A DNA stretch of 51,395 bases from Chlorobiota bacterium (lineage in GTDB: Bacteria > Bacteroidota > Bacteroidia > Bacteroidales > JAADGE01). Both the position numbers and the translations under genes were made by a program. Positions 44,114-51,395 of the stretch are shown here, piece after piece (position 1 is the stretch's first letter; each line of letters starts with the position of its first letter). The notes beneath the pieces are model-generated. The model saw only the letters and a list, made by a program, of their open reading frames with translations. It made no database searches and had not been told where the DNA came from. Location: positions 1 to 51,395 of the forward strand of contig JAADGE010000081.1 in assembly GCA_013152535.1 (NCBI GenBank), in the 5' to 3' direction.

Positions 44114-44565
44114 GAGTCGTAATACAGAGAGTAAAAGCTTGCTTTGTAAGTATAAAAGGAGAAATAAAATCAAATATCGGAGCGGGATTATTGGTTTTGG
44201 CAAGTTTTGAAAATGCTGATACAGACGAAGATTTAACTTGGATGTCCGGAAAAATTGCTGATTTGAGAATTTTTGATGATGAAAACGACATAATGAACCT
44301 GTCTTTAAAAGCTGTTAAAGGCGAAATGATGATTGTAAGTCAGTTTACTCTTCATGCCAAAACAAAAAAGGGTAACCGTCCTTCATATATAAAAGCTGCA
44401 AAACCGGAACTTGCAATACCTATGTATGAGAAATTTATTAAAATTTCCGAAAATGAAATAGGAAAAGAAATAAAAACCGGAGAATTCGGTGCCGATATGC
44501 AGATTTCTCTTATAAATGATGGTCCGGTTACAATTATTATTGATTCAAAAGACAGAGATTTATAA
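44110..44565 (+). CDS. dtd: D-aminoacyl-tRNA deacylase
   Basis: Hydrolyses D-amino acids from mischarged tRNAs. The 151-residue protein has both signature motifs: SQFTL (77-81) and GPVT (138-141), which form the active site across the dimer interface. The MRVVIQRVKACFVSI start is typical. It is coupled to asd by an ATGA overlap. Confidence 0.95.
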   Translation: MRVVIQRVKACFVSIKGEIKSNIGAGLLVLASFENADTDEDLTWMSGKIADLRIFDDENDIMNLSLKAVKGEMMIVSQFTLHAKTKKGNRPSYIKAAKPELAIPMYEKFIKISENEIGKEIKTGEFGADMQISLINDGPVTIIIDSKDRDL

Positions 44566-44602
44566 AATAAGACGTATATTTAAATTTTAAAACAAGAATA
44601 AA

Positions 44603-45442
44603 ATGAAAAAACTGATTTTTACGGGAATTGTATTGATTTTCATCTTTTCATCCTGTTGTGATGAAGGAAAAAATGTTGAAAAAGAAGTTCTTATTCAAAA
44701 AGACTCTTCGGAGATTTCAAATTCCGAGCATCTAACAATGGCGACATTGTGGTTCCAAAAGTCTGCAGAAGCAAAAGCCGCGTATTATCAAACATTTAAC
44801 TTTGCCAAAACAGTACTTGATGATAAAATTAAAAAAGACCGTTTTAAATTAAAGAAAAAGAAACCGAAGGCAATTATAACTGATATTGATGAAACCGTTC
44901 TTAATAACAGTCCGTACGAAGCTCGATTAATTGAAACAGGAACATCTTATAATGAAAAATCTTGGTCAAAATGGGTAAATGAAAAACAAGCAAAAGCCTT
45001 GCCCGGTGCTGTTAATTTTATGAATTATGTTAAAGAAAAAGGAGTTGAAGTTTTTTATATTTCCAACCGAAATGTGAAACATTTAAGAGCAACACTCGAA
45101 AATTTGAAAAATGTCGGTTTTCCTTTTGCAGATGAAACACATATTTTATTAAAAGATAAAACTTCCGATAAATCGGCAAGACGTGATTCTGTATTGAAAA
45201 ATTATAAAGTTATTTTGTACCTCGGAGATAATTTGCGTGATTTTGATGAAAATTTCAAATATGCAAAAAATATGAACAGAAATGATTCCGTTGCTAAATA
45301 TAAAGACTTATTCGGTACGGAATATATAATTTTTCCTAATCCTATGTACGGCGAATGGGAAAAAGCAGTTTATGAAGGTGATTTCAGTAAAACAGATGCA
45401 GAAAAACGAAAAATGCGACTTGATATTTTAGATAAGAATTAA
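44603..45442 (+). CDS. e(P4)-family lipoprotein acid phosphatase/5'-nucleotidase
   Basis: 279 residues with a lipoprotein signal ending FSSCC (Cys18). The HAD-type acid phosphatase core has ITDIDETVLNNSPY (Asp94 nucleophile, Asp96), WVNEKQAKALPGAVNFMNYVKEKGVEVFYISNRN and a late LGDNLRDFDENF block, the class C DDDD arrangement. In Haemophilus the e(P4) lipoprotein dephosphorylates NMN and other nucleotides at the surface, so nucleotide or NAD-precursor scavenging is likely. It follows dtd by 37 nt on the same strand. Confidence 0.9.
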   Translation: MKKLIFTGIVLIFIFSSCCDEGKNVEKEVLIQKDSSEISNSEHLTMATLWFQKSAEAKAAYYQTFNFAKTVLDDKIKKDRFKLKKKKPKAIITDIDETVLNNSPYEARLIETGTSYNEKSWSKWVNEKQAKALPGAVNFMNYVKEKGVEVFYISNRNVKHLRATLENLKNVGFPFADETHILLKDKTSDKSARRDSVLKNYKVILYLGDNLRDFDENFKYAKNMNRNDSVAKYKDLFGTEYIIFPNPMYGEWEKAVYEGDFSKTDAEKRKMRLDILDKN

Positions 45443-45536
45443 AATTTCATACAAATATCGTTGATTACCACAGAAAATCTTGTGAATTCTGTATGATTAT
45501 ACCAATGTTTATAACAGATTTATTGATAATTTGAGA

Positions 45537-45554
45537 TTATACGAATTCGTATAA
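45537..45554. promoter_or_regulatory. 18-bp perfect palindrome, possible operator
   Basis: TTATACGAA is followed by its exact reverse complement TTCGTATAA, 30 bp upstream of the DUF5652 start. The position fits an operator for a dimeric regulator, but no -7 box is clear beside it and chance cannot be excluded in AT-rich DNA. Confidence 0.4.
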
Positions 45555-45584
45555 AAAATTTAAATTAACAAAAATTATACTTTC

Positions 45585-45800
45585 ATGAAAACACAATTTT
45601 TAGACACAATGCACAGTCTCTGGCCTTTGATACTGATTCTTACAATTTTTGAACTGGTTATGAAATTAATTGCCTTGTGGCGAGCCGGAAGAAATAATCA
45701 TTTAGCTTGGTTTATTGTAATCGGAATAATAAATTCAGCCGGGATTTTACCCGTTATTTATCTTTTGATAAACCGAAAAAATAAAGTAAAAGAAGATTAA
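45585..45800 (+). CDS. DUF5652 small membrane protein
   Basis: 71 residues with two hydrophobic helices (about 11-31 and 40-62) joined by a basic loop (ALWRAGRNNHLAWF). The order FELVMKLIALWRAGRNNHLAWFIVIGIINSAGILPVIYL matches the DUF5652 pattern. Function is unknown; an inner-membrane location is expected. Its stop codon overlaps that of rnpA, which converges on it (TAA and TTA share bases 45798-45799). Confidence 0.8.
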   Translation: MKTQFLDTMHSLWPLILILTIFELVMKLIALWRAGRNNHLAWFIVIGIINSAGILPVIYLLINRKNKVKED

Positions 45801-46177
45801 TTGTTATCGGTAAGTTTTTTTAAAAGCTCAATCATTTCAGTATTAATGTTTTTATAAGGCAAAAGTTCTTTGTTTTTATAAATGATAAAAATAGTGAAAA
45901 AAACGTTTGTTCTTTGTGAAAAATTGTAAAGAACAGATTTGTTCAGTCGAAAAGACTCTTTTATTCTTCGTTTTATTTTATTTCTTTTTACGGCAGATTT
46001 AAACAGTTTTTTCGGAACACTGACAGCAAATTTATGTATTTTTTGATTTTCTTTTTTCAAAAAGAAAAGTACAAAAGAATCGGAATAAAGAGGTGCTCCG
46101 TTTTTATATACACGAGATATCTCTTTTCTGCTTTTTAAATGTTCCGAAGATTTAAATGTATTGTTATTTTCGGTCAT
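45797..46177 (-). CDS. rnpA: Ribonuclease P protein component
   Basis: Binds the catalytic RNase P RNA and helps cut 5' leaders from tRNA precursors. In 126 residues it shows the RNR signature AVKRNKIKRRIKESFR and the FAVSVPKKLFKSA strand before it. The start overlaps the hemD stop by 4 bp. rpmH, its neighbour in many bacteria, is absent here; the hemD-rnpA order is the arrangement known in Bacteroidota. Confidence 0.93.
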   Translation of the reverse strand: MTENNNTFKSSEHLKSRKEISRVYKNGAPLYSDSFVLFFLKKENQKIHKFAVSVPKKLFKSAVKRNKIKRRIKESFRLNKSVLYNFSQRTNVFFTIFIIYKNKELLPYKNINTEMIELLKKLTDNN

Positions 46178-46917
46178 TTATTATGTTCAATGATGAACTT
46201 TTCAATAGCCATTGTCATTGACGGATATTCCTTTGTGGGAGCATTGATATCCAGTCGCAGACCGGCTTTTTTTACGGCATTTGCCGTAGATTTACCGAGC
46301 GAAGCAATAATTCTTCCGTTTTGTTCAAAATTCGGAAAATTTTCAAGTAATGACGTTATTCCTACCGGGCTGAAAAAAACAATCACATCATAATGAATAT
46401 CAGTTAAATCTGATAAGTCGGCACTTACGGTTTCATACATTACGGCTTTAGAGAAACTGAAGTTTGCAGCTTTAAGTTTTTTAGAAATTGTGGGTTTATG
46501 TGTTTTTGCAACAGGCAGCAAAAATTTTTCTTTTCGGTGTTTTGCCATTAATTCCAACAGCTCATCAAACATTTTTTGTGTATAAAATATTTTTCGCTTT
46601 CTGTATGTAATGTATTTTTGCAGATAGTATGCAATTGGTTCCGTAACACAAAAAAACTTCATCGAAATCGGAATAGTCAATCTCATTTCTTCGGCAATTC
46701 TGAAATAATTATCTACAGCAGTTTTGCTTGTCATAATGACGGCAGAATGCTCTAAAATATTTACTTTTTGCTTTCTGAATTCACGAACATCATATCCTTT
46801 TACTTCAATAAAAGACCTGAAATCAACTTTTACACCGTATTTTTTTTCTAAATCAAAATACGGAGATTTTTCATTTTGGGGACTCGGTTGTGAAACTAAA
46901 ATATTTTTTATTTTCAA
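46174..46917 (-). CDS. hemD: Uroporphyrinogen-III synthase
   Basis: Closes hydroxymethylbilane to uroporphyrinogen III in haem synthesis. HemD proteins diverge strongly; this 247-residue product shows the two-lobe layout, with ILVSQPSP at the N-terminus, VIMTSKTAVDNYFRIA, then FSKAVMYETV and VIVFFSPVGITSLLENF, IASLGKSTANAVKKAGL. The genomic place between DUF4271 and rnpA supports the call. It overlaps rnpA by 4 bp. Confidence 0.9.
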   Translation of the reverse strand: MKIKNILVSQPSPQNEKSPYFDLEKKYGVKVDFRSFIEVKGYDVREFRKQKVNILEHSAVIMTSKTAVDNYFRIAEEMRLTIPISMKFFCVTEPIAYYLQKYITYRKRKIFYTQKMFDELLELMAKHRKEKFLLPVAKTHKPTISKKLKAANFSFSKAVMYETVSADLSDLTDIHYDVIVFFSPVGITSLLENFPNFEQNGRIIASLGKSTANAVKKAGLRLDINAPTKEYPSMTMAIEKFIIEHNK

Positions 46918-46964
46918 AGCGTAAAATTTTAGTTAATGTTTTATAATCAGTCAGTTATGGGTTG

Positions 46965-47606
46965 CTAAAGTGTTAAAATTTTATAAAAATACAATAAAGG
47001 AAGAATTTCAACAGTGCAAAGGTATAAAAACATAAAGAAACTATTAATGTGTTTTGATAAATTTATTTTTATAAACCTTAAAATTCTTAATAAATAAGAA
47101 ATCACGCAAATAATAATACCTGTATATAAAGCCGTTTCTTTAATTGATGTAAATGAAATTAAAATATTGATAAATAATAATATAATGCCCATAGAGTGAA
47201 ATAAAAATTGATTGTTTTTATCATAATCCTTTGCAATGTCTTTTAAATTAAAAATATATGCTGAAAAATAATTAATTACAGAATTTAAATAGATTAATAA
47301 TATAATGCCGATTATAATTCCGGCAAATATCACAAACCGGTTTATATCAAGAGGTAAAAAGTTGAATTTTCCTAAAATGCTAATTAAAAAAACAGTAGCT
47401 GCTAAAAAAAAATTTAATGAAAGTAAAAAATTGGTAAGTGTTTTATTGCTGATATCGGACTTTTGAATTAATTGTGCTGAATTATAATTAATTGATGCCG
47501 AAAAAATATTTTTAATATATCCGAAATTTCGGTATTTTACAAAAGCAACAGCAGACAGACTTATAATGCAGATAATAAATATTTGTTCTTGCGTAAAAAA
47601 ATCCAT
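46965..47606 (-). CDS. DUF4271 integral membrane protein
   Basis: 213 residues with about six membrane helices (around 8-25, 58-78, 90-112, 135-155, 160-180 and 190-210). The family is known from Bacteroidota, where it sits next to hemD and rnpA; function is unknown. The gap to hemD is 47 nt. Confidence 0.85.
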   Translation of the reverse strand: MDFFTQEQIFIICIISLSAVAFVKYRNFGYIKNIFSASINYNSAQLIQKSDISNKTLTNFLLSLNFFLAATVFLISILGKFNFLPLDINRFVIFAGIIIGIILLIYLNSVINYFSAYIFNLKDIAKDYDKNNQFLFHSMGIILLFINILISFTSIKETALYTGIIICVISYLLRILRFIKINLSKHINSFFMFLYLCTVEILPLLYFYKILTL

Positions 47607-47702
47607 CTGTAAAAATAAATTAATTTTCAGATGACAAAATTAAGCATTTTTTATTTCTTTGTATGACATGTTTCTTCAAATAGTATAAAATGTTTCGGGA
47701 AA

Positions 47703-47777
47703 ATGATTTTAACTATAAGAAAAATTGAAGAATATGCAGAAGCTTTGAAGCTGACATTGTTTGATATATCAAGATAA
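47703..47777 (+). pseudogene. Possible remnant of an XRE-type helix-turn-helix antitoxin
   Basis: A 24-codon open frame reads MILTIRKIEEYAEALKLTLFDISR. The TIRKIEEYAEAL step resembles the last helix region of XRE/HigA-type HTH domains (LxxLEKIAKALGxxLxxL). No upstream HTH is in frame and no toxin lies beside it, so this would be a degraded tail. The rest of the 211-bp spacer (47607-47817) shows nothing clear. Confidence 0.3.
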
Positions 47778-47817
47778 AACATGTAAGAAAAAATTACGGA
47801 CTTTCAAAAATTATTAA

Positions 47818-48978
47818 ATGATTACGGATTACTTAAATATTGATGATCTGTTAACCGACGAACAAAAACTTATTCGCGATTCTGTAAGGGCTTGGGTTAA
47901 TAAACATGTTATTCCGATTATTGATGAGTTAAATCAACTGCATCGGTCTCCGGTTGAACTTATTAAGCAAATGGGAGATCTTGGTGTTTTAGGATCTTTT
48001 ATTCCGAAAAAATACGGTGGCTCCGGTTTTGATCAAATAACTTACGGACTAATAATGCAGGAATTAGAACGCGGAGATTCTGCAATTCGTTCTACGGCAT
48101 CTGTTCAAACATCTTTGGTGATGTATCCGATTTATGAATTCGGAAATGAAGAACAACGAATGAAATTTTTACCGAAATTAGCAAGCGGAGAATTTGTCGG
48201 GGCATTTGGCTTGACCGAACCGAATCACGGTTCTGATCCCGGAAATATGGAGACAAAATTTTCCGATGAAGGCGACTGTTATTTGTTGAACGGTTCTAAA
48301 ATGTGGATAACGAATGCACCAATTTGCGACATTGCTGTTGTGTGGGCAAAAGATAAGCAAAATAAGGTAAGAGCACTGATTGTTGAAAAAGAATTTGAGG
48401 GATTTTCAAGACCTGAAACTTTTAAAAAATGGTCTTTGCGAGCCTCTGCAACCGGCGAACTGGTATTTGATAATGTAAAAGTTCCGAAGGAAAATTTGTT
48501 GCCGAATATCTCCGGATTAAAAGGACCGATGATGTGTCTGAATTCTGCCAGATACGGAATTGCATGGGGAGTTCTCGGTGCAGGTTTTGATTGTTTTAAT
48601 ACTGCCCTTCAATATTCGCAAGAGAGAAAACAGTTTAATAAACCGATTGCTTCATTTCAATTGACACAAAAAAAACTTGCCGAAATGTTGACTGAATTAA
48701 CTGCTGCACAACTTATGGCTTTAAGAGTCGGGCAGTTGAAAAATGAAAATAAAGCAACACCGGCACAAATATCTATGGTAAAACGAAATAATGTTCATAC
48801 AGCTTTAAAAGTTGCTCGGGAAAGCCGACAAATTCTCGGAGCAACGGGAATATCCGGTGATTTTCCGATAATGCGACATATGATGAATTTAGAATCAGTA
48901 ATTACATATGAGGGGACACATGATATTCATTTATTGATAACGGGTTATGATATAACCGGAATTCCGGCTTTTAAATAA
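47818..48978 (+). CDS. gcdH: Acyl-CoA dehydrogenase, glutaryl-CoA dehydrogenase type
   Basis: FAD enzyme that oxidises acyl-CoA; the GcdH branch converts glutaryl-CoA to crotonyl-CoA in lysine and tryptophan breakdown. Its 386 residues show GAFGLTEPNHGSDPG, KMWITNAP, the RARYGI-like NSARYGIAWG and the C-terminal ITYEGTHDIHLLITGYDITGI, with catalytic base Glu365. This C-terminal phrase is typical of GcdH. Other pathway genes and the electron-transfer flavoprotein are not in the window. Confidence 0.9.
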   Translation: MITDYLNIDDLLTDEQKLIRDSVRAWVNKHVIPIIDELNQLHRSPVELIKQMGDLGVLGSFIPKKYGGSGFDQITYGLIMQELERGDSAIRSTASVQTSLVMYPIYEFGNEEQRMKFLPKLASGEFVGAFGLTEPNHGSDPGNMETKFSDEGDCYLLNGSKMWITNAPICDIAVVWAKDKQNKVRALIVEKEFEGFSRPETFKKWSLRASATGELVFDNVKVPKENLLPNISGLKGPMMCLNSARYGIAWGVLGAGFDCFNTALQYSQERKQFNKPIASFQLTQKKLAEMLTELTAAQLMALRVGQLKNENKATPAQISMVKRNNVHTALKVARESRQILGATGISGDFPIMRHMMNLESVITYEGTHDIHLLITGYDITGIPAFK

Positions 48979-49054
48979 TTTTGAAATGCAAAAGAGAGTT
49001 AGCAAAAACAGTCAACATTATACTTCTTAAAAACAAATTACAACATTAGCAATA

Positions 49055-50266
49055 ATGAAAATCAAATTCAGCAAAGAAAAAATTTCAATACTTGTAATAG
49101 GGAAAAAGAGATTTTGGATAGGAATTTCTGCCGGTTTGATTTCTTCTGTTTGTTTGTCTTTTTTTATTGACTATTCGAGAGAGGTAATGAGATTTTTATC
49201 TGTATTTTCTGAAGATTTATTGATTTTACCTGAAAAAGAAGTTGTTTTTTTTAATTATTTTTTCAGTGCTTTTTCATCTGTTTTCGGTTTGGGGTTTACG
49301 CTTTGGATTTGGTTGAGTAATCCGAGAAATAAAAGACCGAAAGAAAGACTCTTTAAAAATTTAGCCCAAACAAATATATTATTGACAACTTGGATGTTTT
49401 GGGCTTTTATTGCAAGATACGGAACAATTATTCCGATCGTTTTGTATTCGGTGCGAGGATATGATAACCAATTGGATTTATATTCTGATTTTTGGTTGTT
49501 GTTTATATTAATTCCGATTGTTATTTTTTTAAATAACTGGTTTATTATCAGATTGGTTTATAAATCGGGTAAATGGATATTATATTCATTCACGGGAGTA
49601 ATAGTTCTTACATTAATATTGGCAAACACAAAAACGGTTAACAGAAATATATTAAACGATGCTTATCATAAGTCTTATATTGAAGAATATGCATTTATTA
49701 AACAAGAATTGAACAAAGCGTCTTTGTATAATGTTAATTTTGACGAAAATACAAGACGAATTTTAAAACAAGTTAATACCGAAAGTTCTAAAAGAATGGT
49801 AAACGATGTACAAACGGCTTTTTCATCAAACAATAAAGTTACTTTAGATACTTTAATTTTAGAAAAAATAATTGTCCATAATTTTAAAAATAAAATATTT
49901 AATTTATACGGTCGAAATGAAAAAGAAAAAAATTGGTCTTATGCTTATCCCGTACAAATTTACAAACAGATTAAGATGTATGAAACTGATTGTATTCAAG
50001 TTCAATATCTTTTTGAAATATTAAACCAAATGATTCTTCCGTTAAATGCAGAAGAACCAATATGGGATAACACGAAAAAATATTCAAAATATCAAGTTAG
50101 GCAATTTAATATGAAATATTTTTATAAATATCAAGTAAAAGCAGTTATAACCGGATTAATCCGAGTCGTTAATAAATTGAAAACTGAAAAACAATACGAA
50201 AAATACTACTATTTATTGCCGGAAATAAAAACAGATATTTTTAATGAATATCATCCGCAGAAATAA
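49055..50266 (+). CDS. Unrecognised five-helix membrane protein
   Basis: 403 residues that I cannot place in a family. Five likely membrane helices lie at about 20-39, 63-87, 107-133, 146-169 and 174-192. A basic cytoplasmic-type N-terminus (KFSKEKISILVIGKKRF) precedes them. The final 210 residues are hydrophilic, Lys/Tyr-rich and probably helical, with aromatic YYKY/YYYLLPEI clusters, and carry no enzymatic motif. It lies 76 nt after gcdH and 76 nt before the S41 peptidase gene on the same strand, so a shared transcript is possible. Confidence 0.7.
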   Translation: MKIKFSKEKISILVIGKKRFWIGISAGLISSVCLSFFIDYSREVMRFLSVFSEDLLILPEKEVVFFNYFFSAFSSVFGLGFTLWIWLSNPRNKRPKERLFKNLAQTNILLTTWMFWAFIARYGTIIPIVLYSVRGYDNQLDLYSDFWLLFILIPIVIFLNNWFIIRLVYKSGKWILYSFTGVIVLTLILANTKTVNRNILNDAYHKSYIEEYAFIKQELNKASLYNVNFDENTRRILKQVNTESSKRMVNDVQTAFSSNNKVTLDTLILEKIIVHNFKNKIFNLYGRNEKEKNWSYAYPVQIYKQIKMYETDCIQVQYLFEILNQMILPLNAEEPIWDNTKKYSKYQVRQFNMKYFYKYQVKAVITGLIRVVNKLKTEKQYEKYYYLLPEIKTDIFNEYHPQK

Positions 50267-50342
50267 TTAAAAATAAAATCGGACAGTATTAATAGTGTTT
50301 ATTCCGGGAAAAATTAACTTACGATTAAAATAAAAAGTGATT

Positions 50343-51395
50343 ATGAAAAAAAATAAAAAATCTTTAATATTACTGTTGTTAATCTTTTTTGTCGGCACTT
50401 TAACGGCATTTAAAATATATGATGACGGGGATGATTTTGAAATTGCCAAAAGTTTTGATTTATTTCATGATGTTGTTCGGGAAATAAGAATGTATTATGT
50501 TGACGATGTTGATATTCCGAAATTAATTAATGAAGCAACCAAAGAATTTTTGCAAAAATTAGATCCTTACACTGTTTTCTATACCGAAAATCAAATTGAA
50601 GATTATAAACTGATGACAACAGGAGCTTACGGCGGAATAGGAGCAAGAGTCTTTTTTAAAAAAGAATCATTATTGACAGATGATATTATCAAAGGTTCTC
50701 CGGCTGACAGTTCCGGTCTGAAAATCGGAGATGAAATTGTTTCCGTAAACGGAATTCAAATAACAAAGAGTAATATAAATAATTTGAGAAAAACTCTGAA
50801 AGGAGAACCCGGAAGTGAATTAACCCTTAAAATAAAGCGATTCGGAGAAAATGATTTGCTTGATAAAAAAATTATAAGACAAAAAATAGTATCAGATATT
50901 ATTCCTTTTGCCGATATAACGGCAGAAAATTTTGCATATATTAAATTATCTTCGTTCAGAGCAAATGCGGCTGATGAGTTCAAGAAAAAACTTACCGAAC
51001 TTAACAAGAAACAAAAATTATCAGGAATTATTATTGATTTACGAGGAAATCCCGGCGGATTACTGAATGAAGCCGTCGGAATTGTGAATTTATTTGTTCC
51101 GAAAGGCAGTGAAATTGTTTCAACAAAAGGACGTGTAAAAAGTTGGAATCACGATTATAAAGCATTAAAAGACCCGATTTTTCCGACCATCCCGGTTGTT
51201 GTATTAATAAATAATCAATCAGCTTCAGCTTCCGAAATTGTTTCCGGTGCGTTACAGGATTTAGATCGTGCCGTTATTATCGGACAGCGGTCATTCGGAA
51301 AAGGACTTGTTCAAATTACCAGAAAAACCGAATACAATACACGTATAAAAATTACAACTGCAAAATATTACATTCCGAGCGGAAGATGTATTCAG
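50343..51395 (+). CDS. S41-family C-terminal processing peptidase (partial)
   Basis: Serine-lysine protease of the Ctp/Prc type, which trims proteins in the periplasm. The reading frame is open to the window end (351 codons), so the C-terminus is missing. The N-terminal signal or anchor is hydrophobic (about 7-22). A PDZ domain is visible at about 90-165 with GGIGARVF and GLKIGDEIVSVNG. The active site is SASASE, with Ser295 and Lys320 (FGKGLVQ), 25 residues apart as in Prc. The start follows a 76-bp gap after the unrecognised membrane protein. Confidence 0.92.
   Translation, partial: MKKNKKSLILLLLIFFVGTLTAFKIYDDGDDFEIAKSFDLFHDVVREIRMYYVDDVDIPKLINEATKEFLQKLDPYTVFYTENQIEDYKLMTTGAYGGIGARVFFKKESLLTDDIIKGSPADSSGLKIGDEIVSVNGIQITKSNINNLRKTLKGEPGSELTLKIKRFGENDLLDKKIIRQKIVSDIIPFADITAENFAYIKLSSFRANAADEFKKKLTELNKKQKLSGIIIDLRGNPGGLLNEAVGIVNLFVPKGSEIVSTKGRVKSWNHDYKALKDPIFPTIPVVVLINNQSASASEIVSGALQDLDRAVIIGQRSFGKGLVQITRKTEYNTRIKITTAKYYIPSGRCIQ

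Noticed and set aside
1-51395. CRISPR array, prophage or insertion sequence
   Set aside because: No series of regularly spaced direct repeats, no integrase or transposase and no phage structural gene is seen; the only regular coding repeats are inside the FISUMP and giant surface proteins.

Overview
The window is one piece of an AT-rich chromosome from a member of the Bacteroidota. The evidence is consistent. Several genes have -7 boxes of the Bacteroidota type TAnnTTTG and no clear Shine-Dalgarno sequence. There is a SusC/FecA-style TonB receptor paired with a DUF4249 lipoprotein. Two giant secreted proteins end in type IX secretion-like C-termini. The block DUF4271-hemD-rnpA, a FISUMP-domain protein and a DUF5652 protein also point this way. 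Lipoproteins carry a lipobox Cys at about residue 18-21. Species cannot be set from the sequence, but a T9SS-bearing, probably marine or anaerobic-niche lineage near Bacteroidales/Marinilabiliales would fit (inference). No rRNA, CRISPR array, insertion sequence or phage gene is visible.

Layout. 1-4.7 kb: tRNA-Lys(CUU), a lipoprotein cyclophilin, pheS, then a two-gene accessory operon (a TIR-like protein with a C-terminal membrane helix, overlapping a PIN-like nuclease) closed by a hairpin, then a U32 Fe-S protein. 4.7-11.7 kb: an SGNH-like membrane-anchored protein and a CcoI-type copper P-type ATPase (minus), then a CPA2 cation/proton antiporter with RCK domains and a PLP decarboxylase (plus). 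11.7-19.5 kb: a 2600-residue secreted protein with a C39-like peptidase, SprB-type repeats and two tandem ~510-residue beta-helix units. 19.5-27.7 kb (minus): a lipoprotein, an M1 aminopeptidase, a TonB receptor with its DUF4249 partner, a FISUMP protein with a 20-residue Cys/His repeat, and tadA. 27.8-38.6 kb: aspS, an intergenic palindrome-rich element, trmO with a PfkB kinase, tRNA-Asn(GUU), a metallophosphatase, an M3 peptidase, a ribbon-helix-helix protein, a DUF58 protein, a solitary C5 cytosine methyltransferase and a BaiN/YhiN flavoprotein. 38.7-43.0 kb: a 1431-residue lamin-tail surface protein. 43.1-51.4 kb: asd-dtd, an e(P4)-type lipoprotein phosphatase, DUF5652, rnpA-hemD-DUF4271, a GcdH-like acyl-CoA dehydrogenase, an unrecognised membrane protein, and an S41 peptidase cut by the window edge.

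Most of the window is housekeeping plus envelope and secreted functions. Translation is strongly represented: two tRNAs, pheS, aspS, tadA, trmO, dtd, rnpA and a U32 protein. Peptidases of four families (C39-like, M1, M3, S41) together with TonB/DUF4249 suggest a peptide- or polymer-scavenging life style (inference). The strongest candidate for an undescribed system is the TIR-membrane plus PIN operon at 2309-3414. It has the make-up of a compact immune or abortive-infection module, with no recognisable VapB-like antitoxin. Secondary candidates are the FISUMP protein with the 20-residue Cys/His repeat, the C39/beta-helix giant protein, the solitary methyltransferase, and the inverted-repeat element after aspS.
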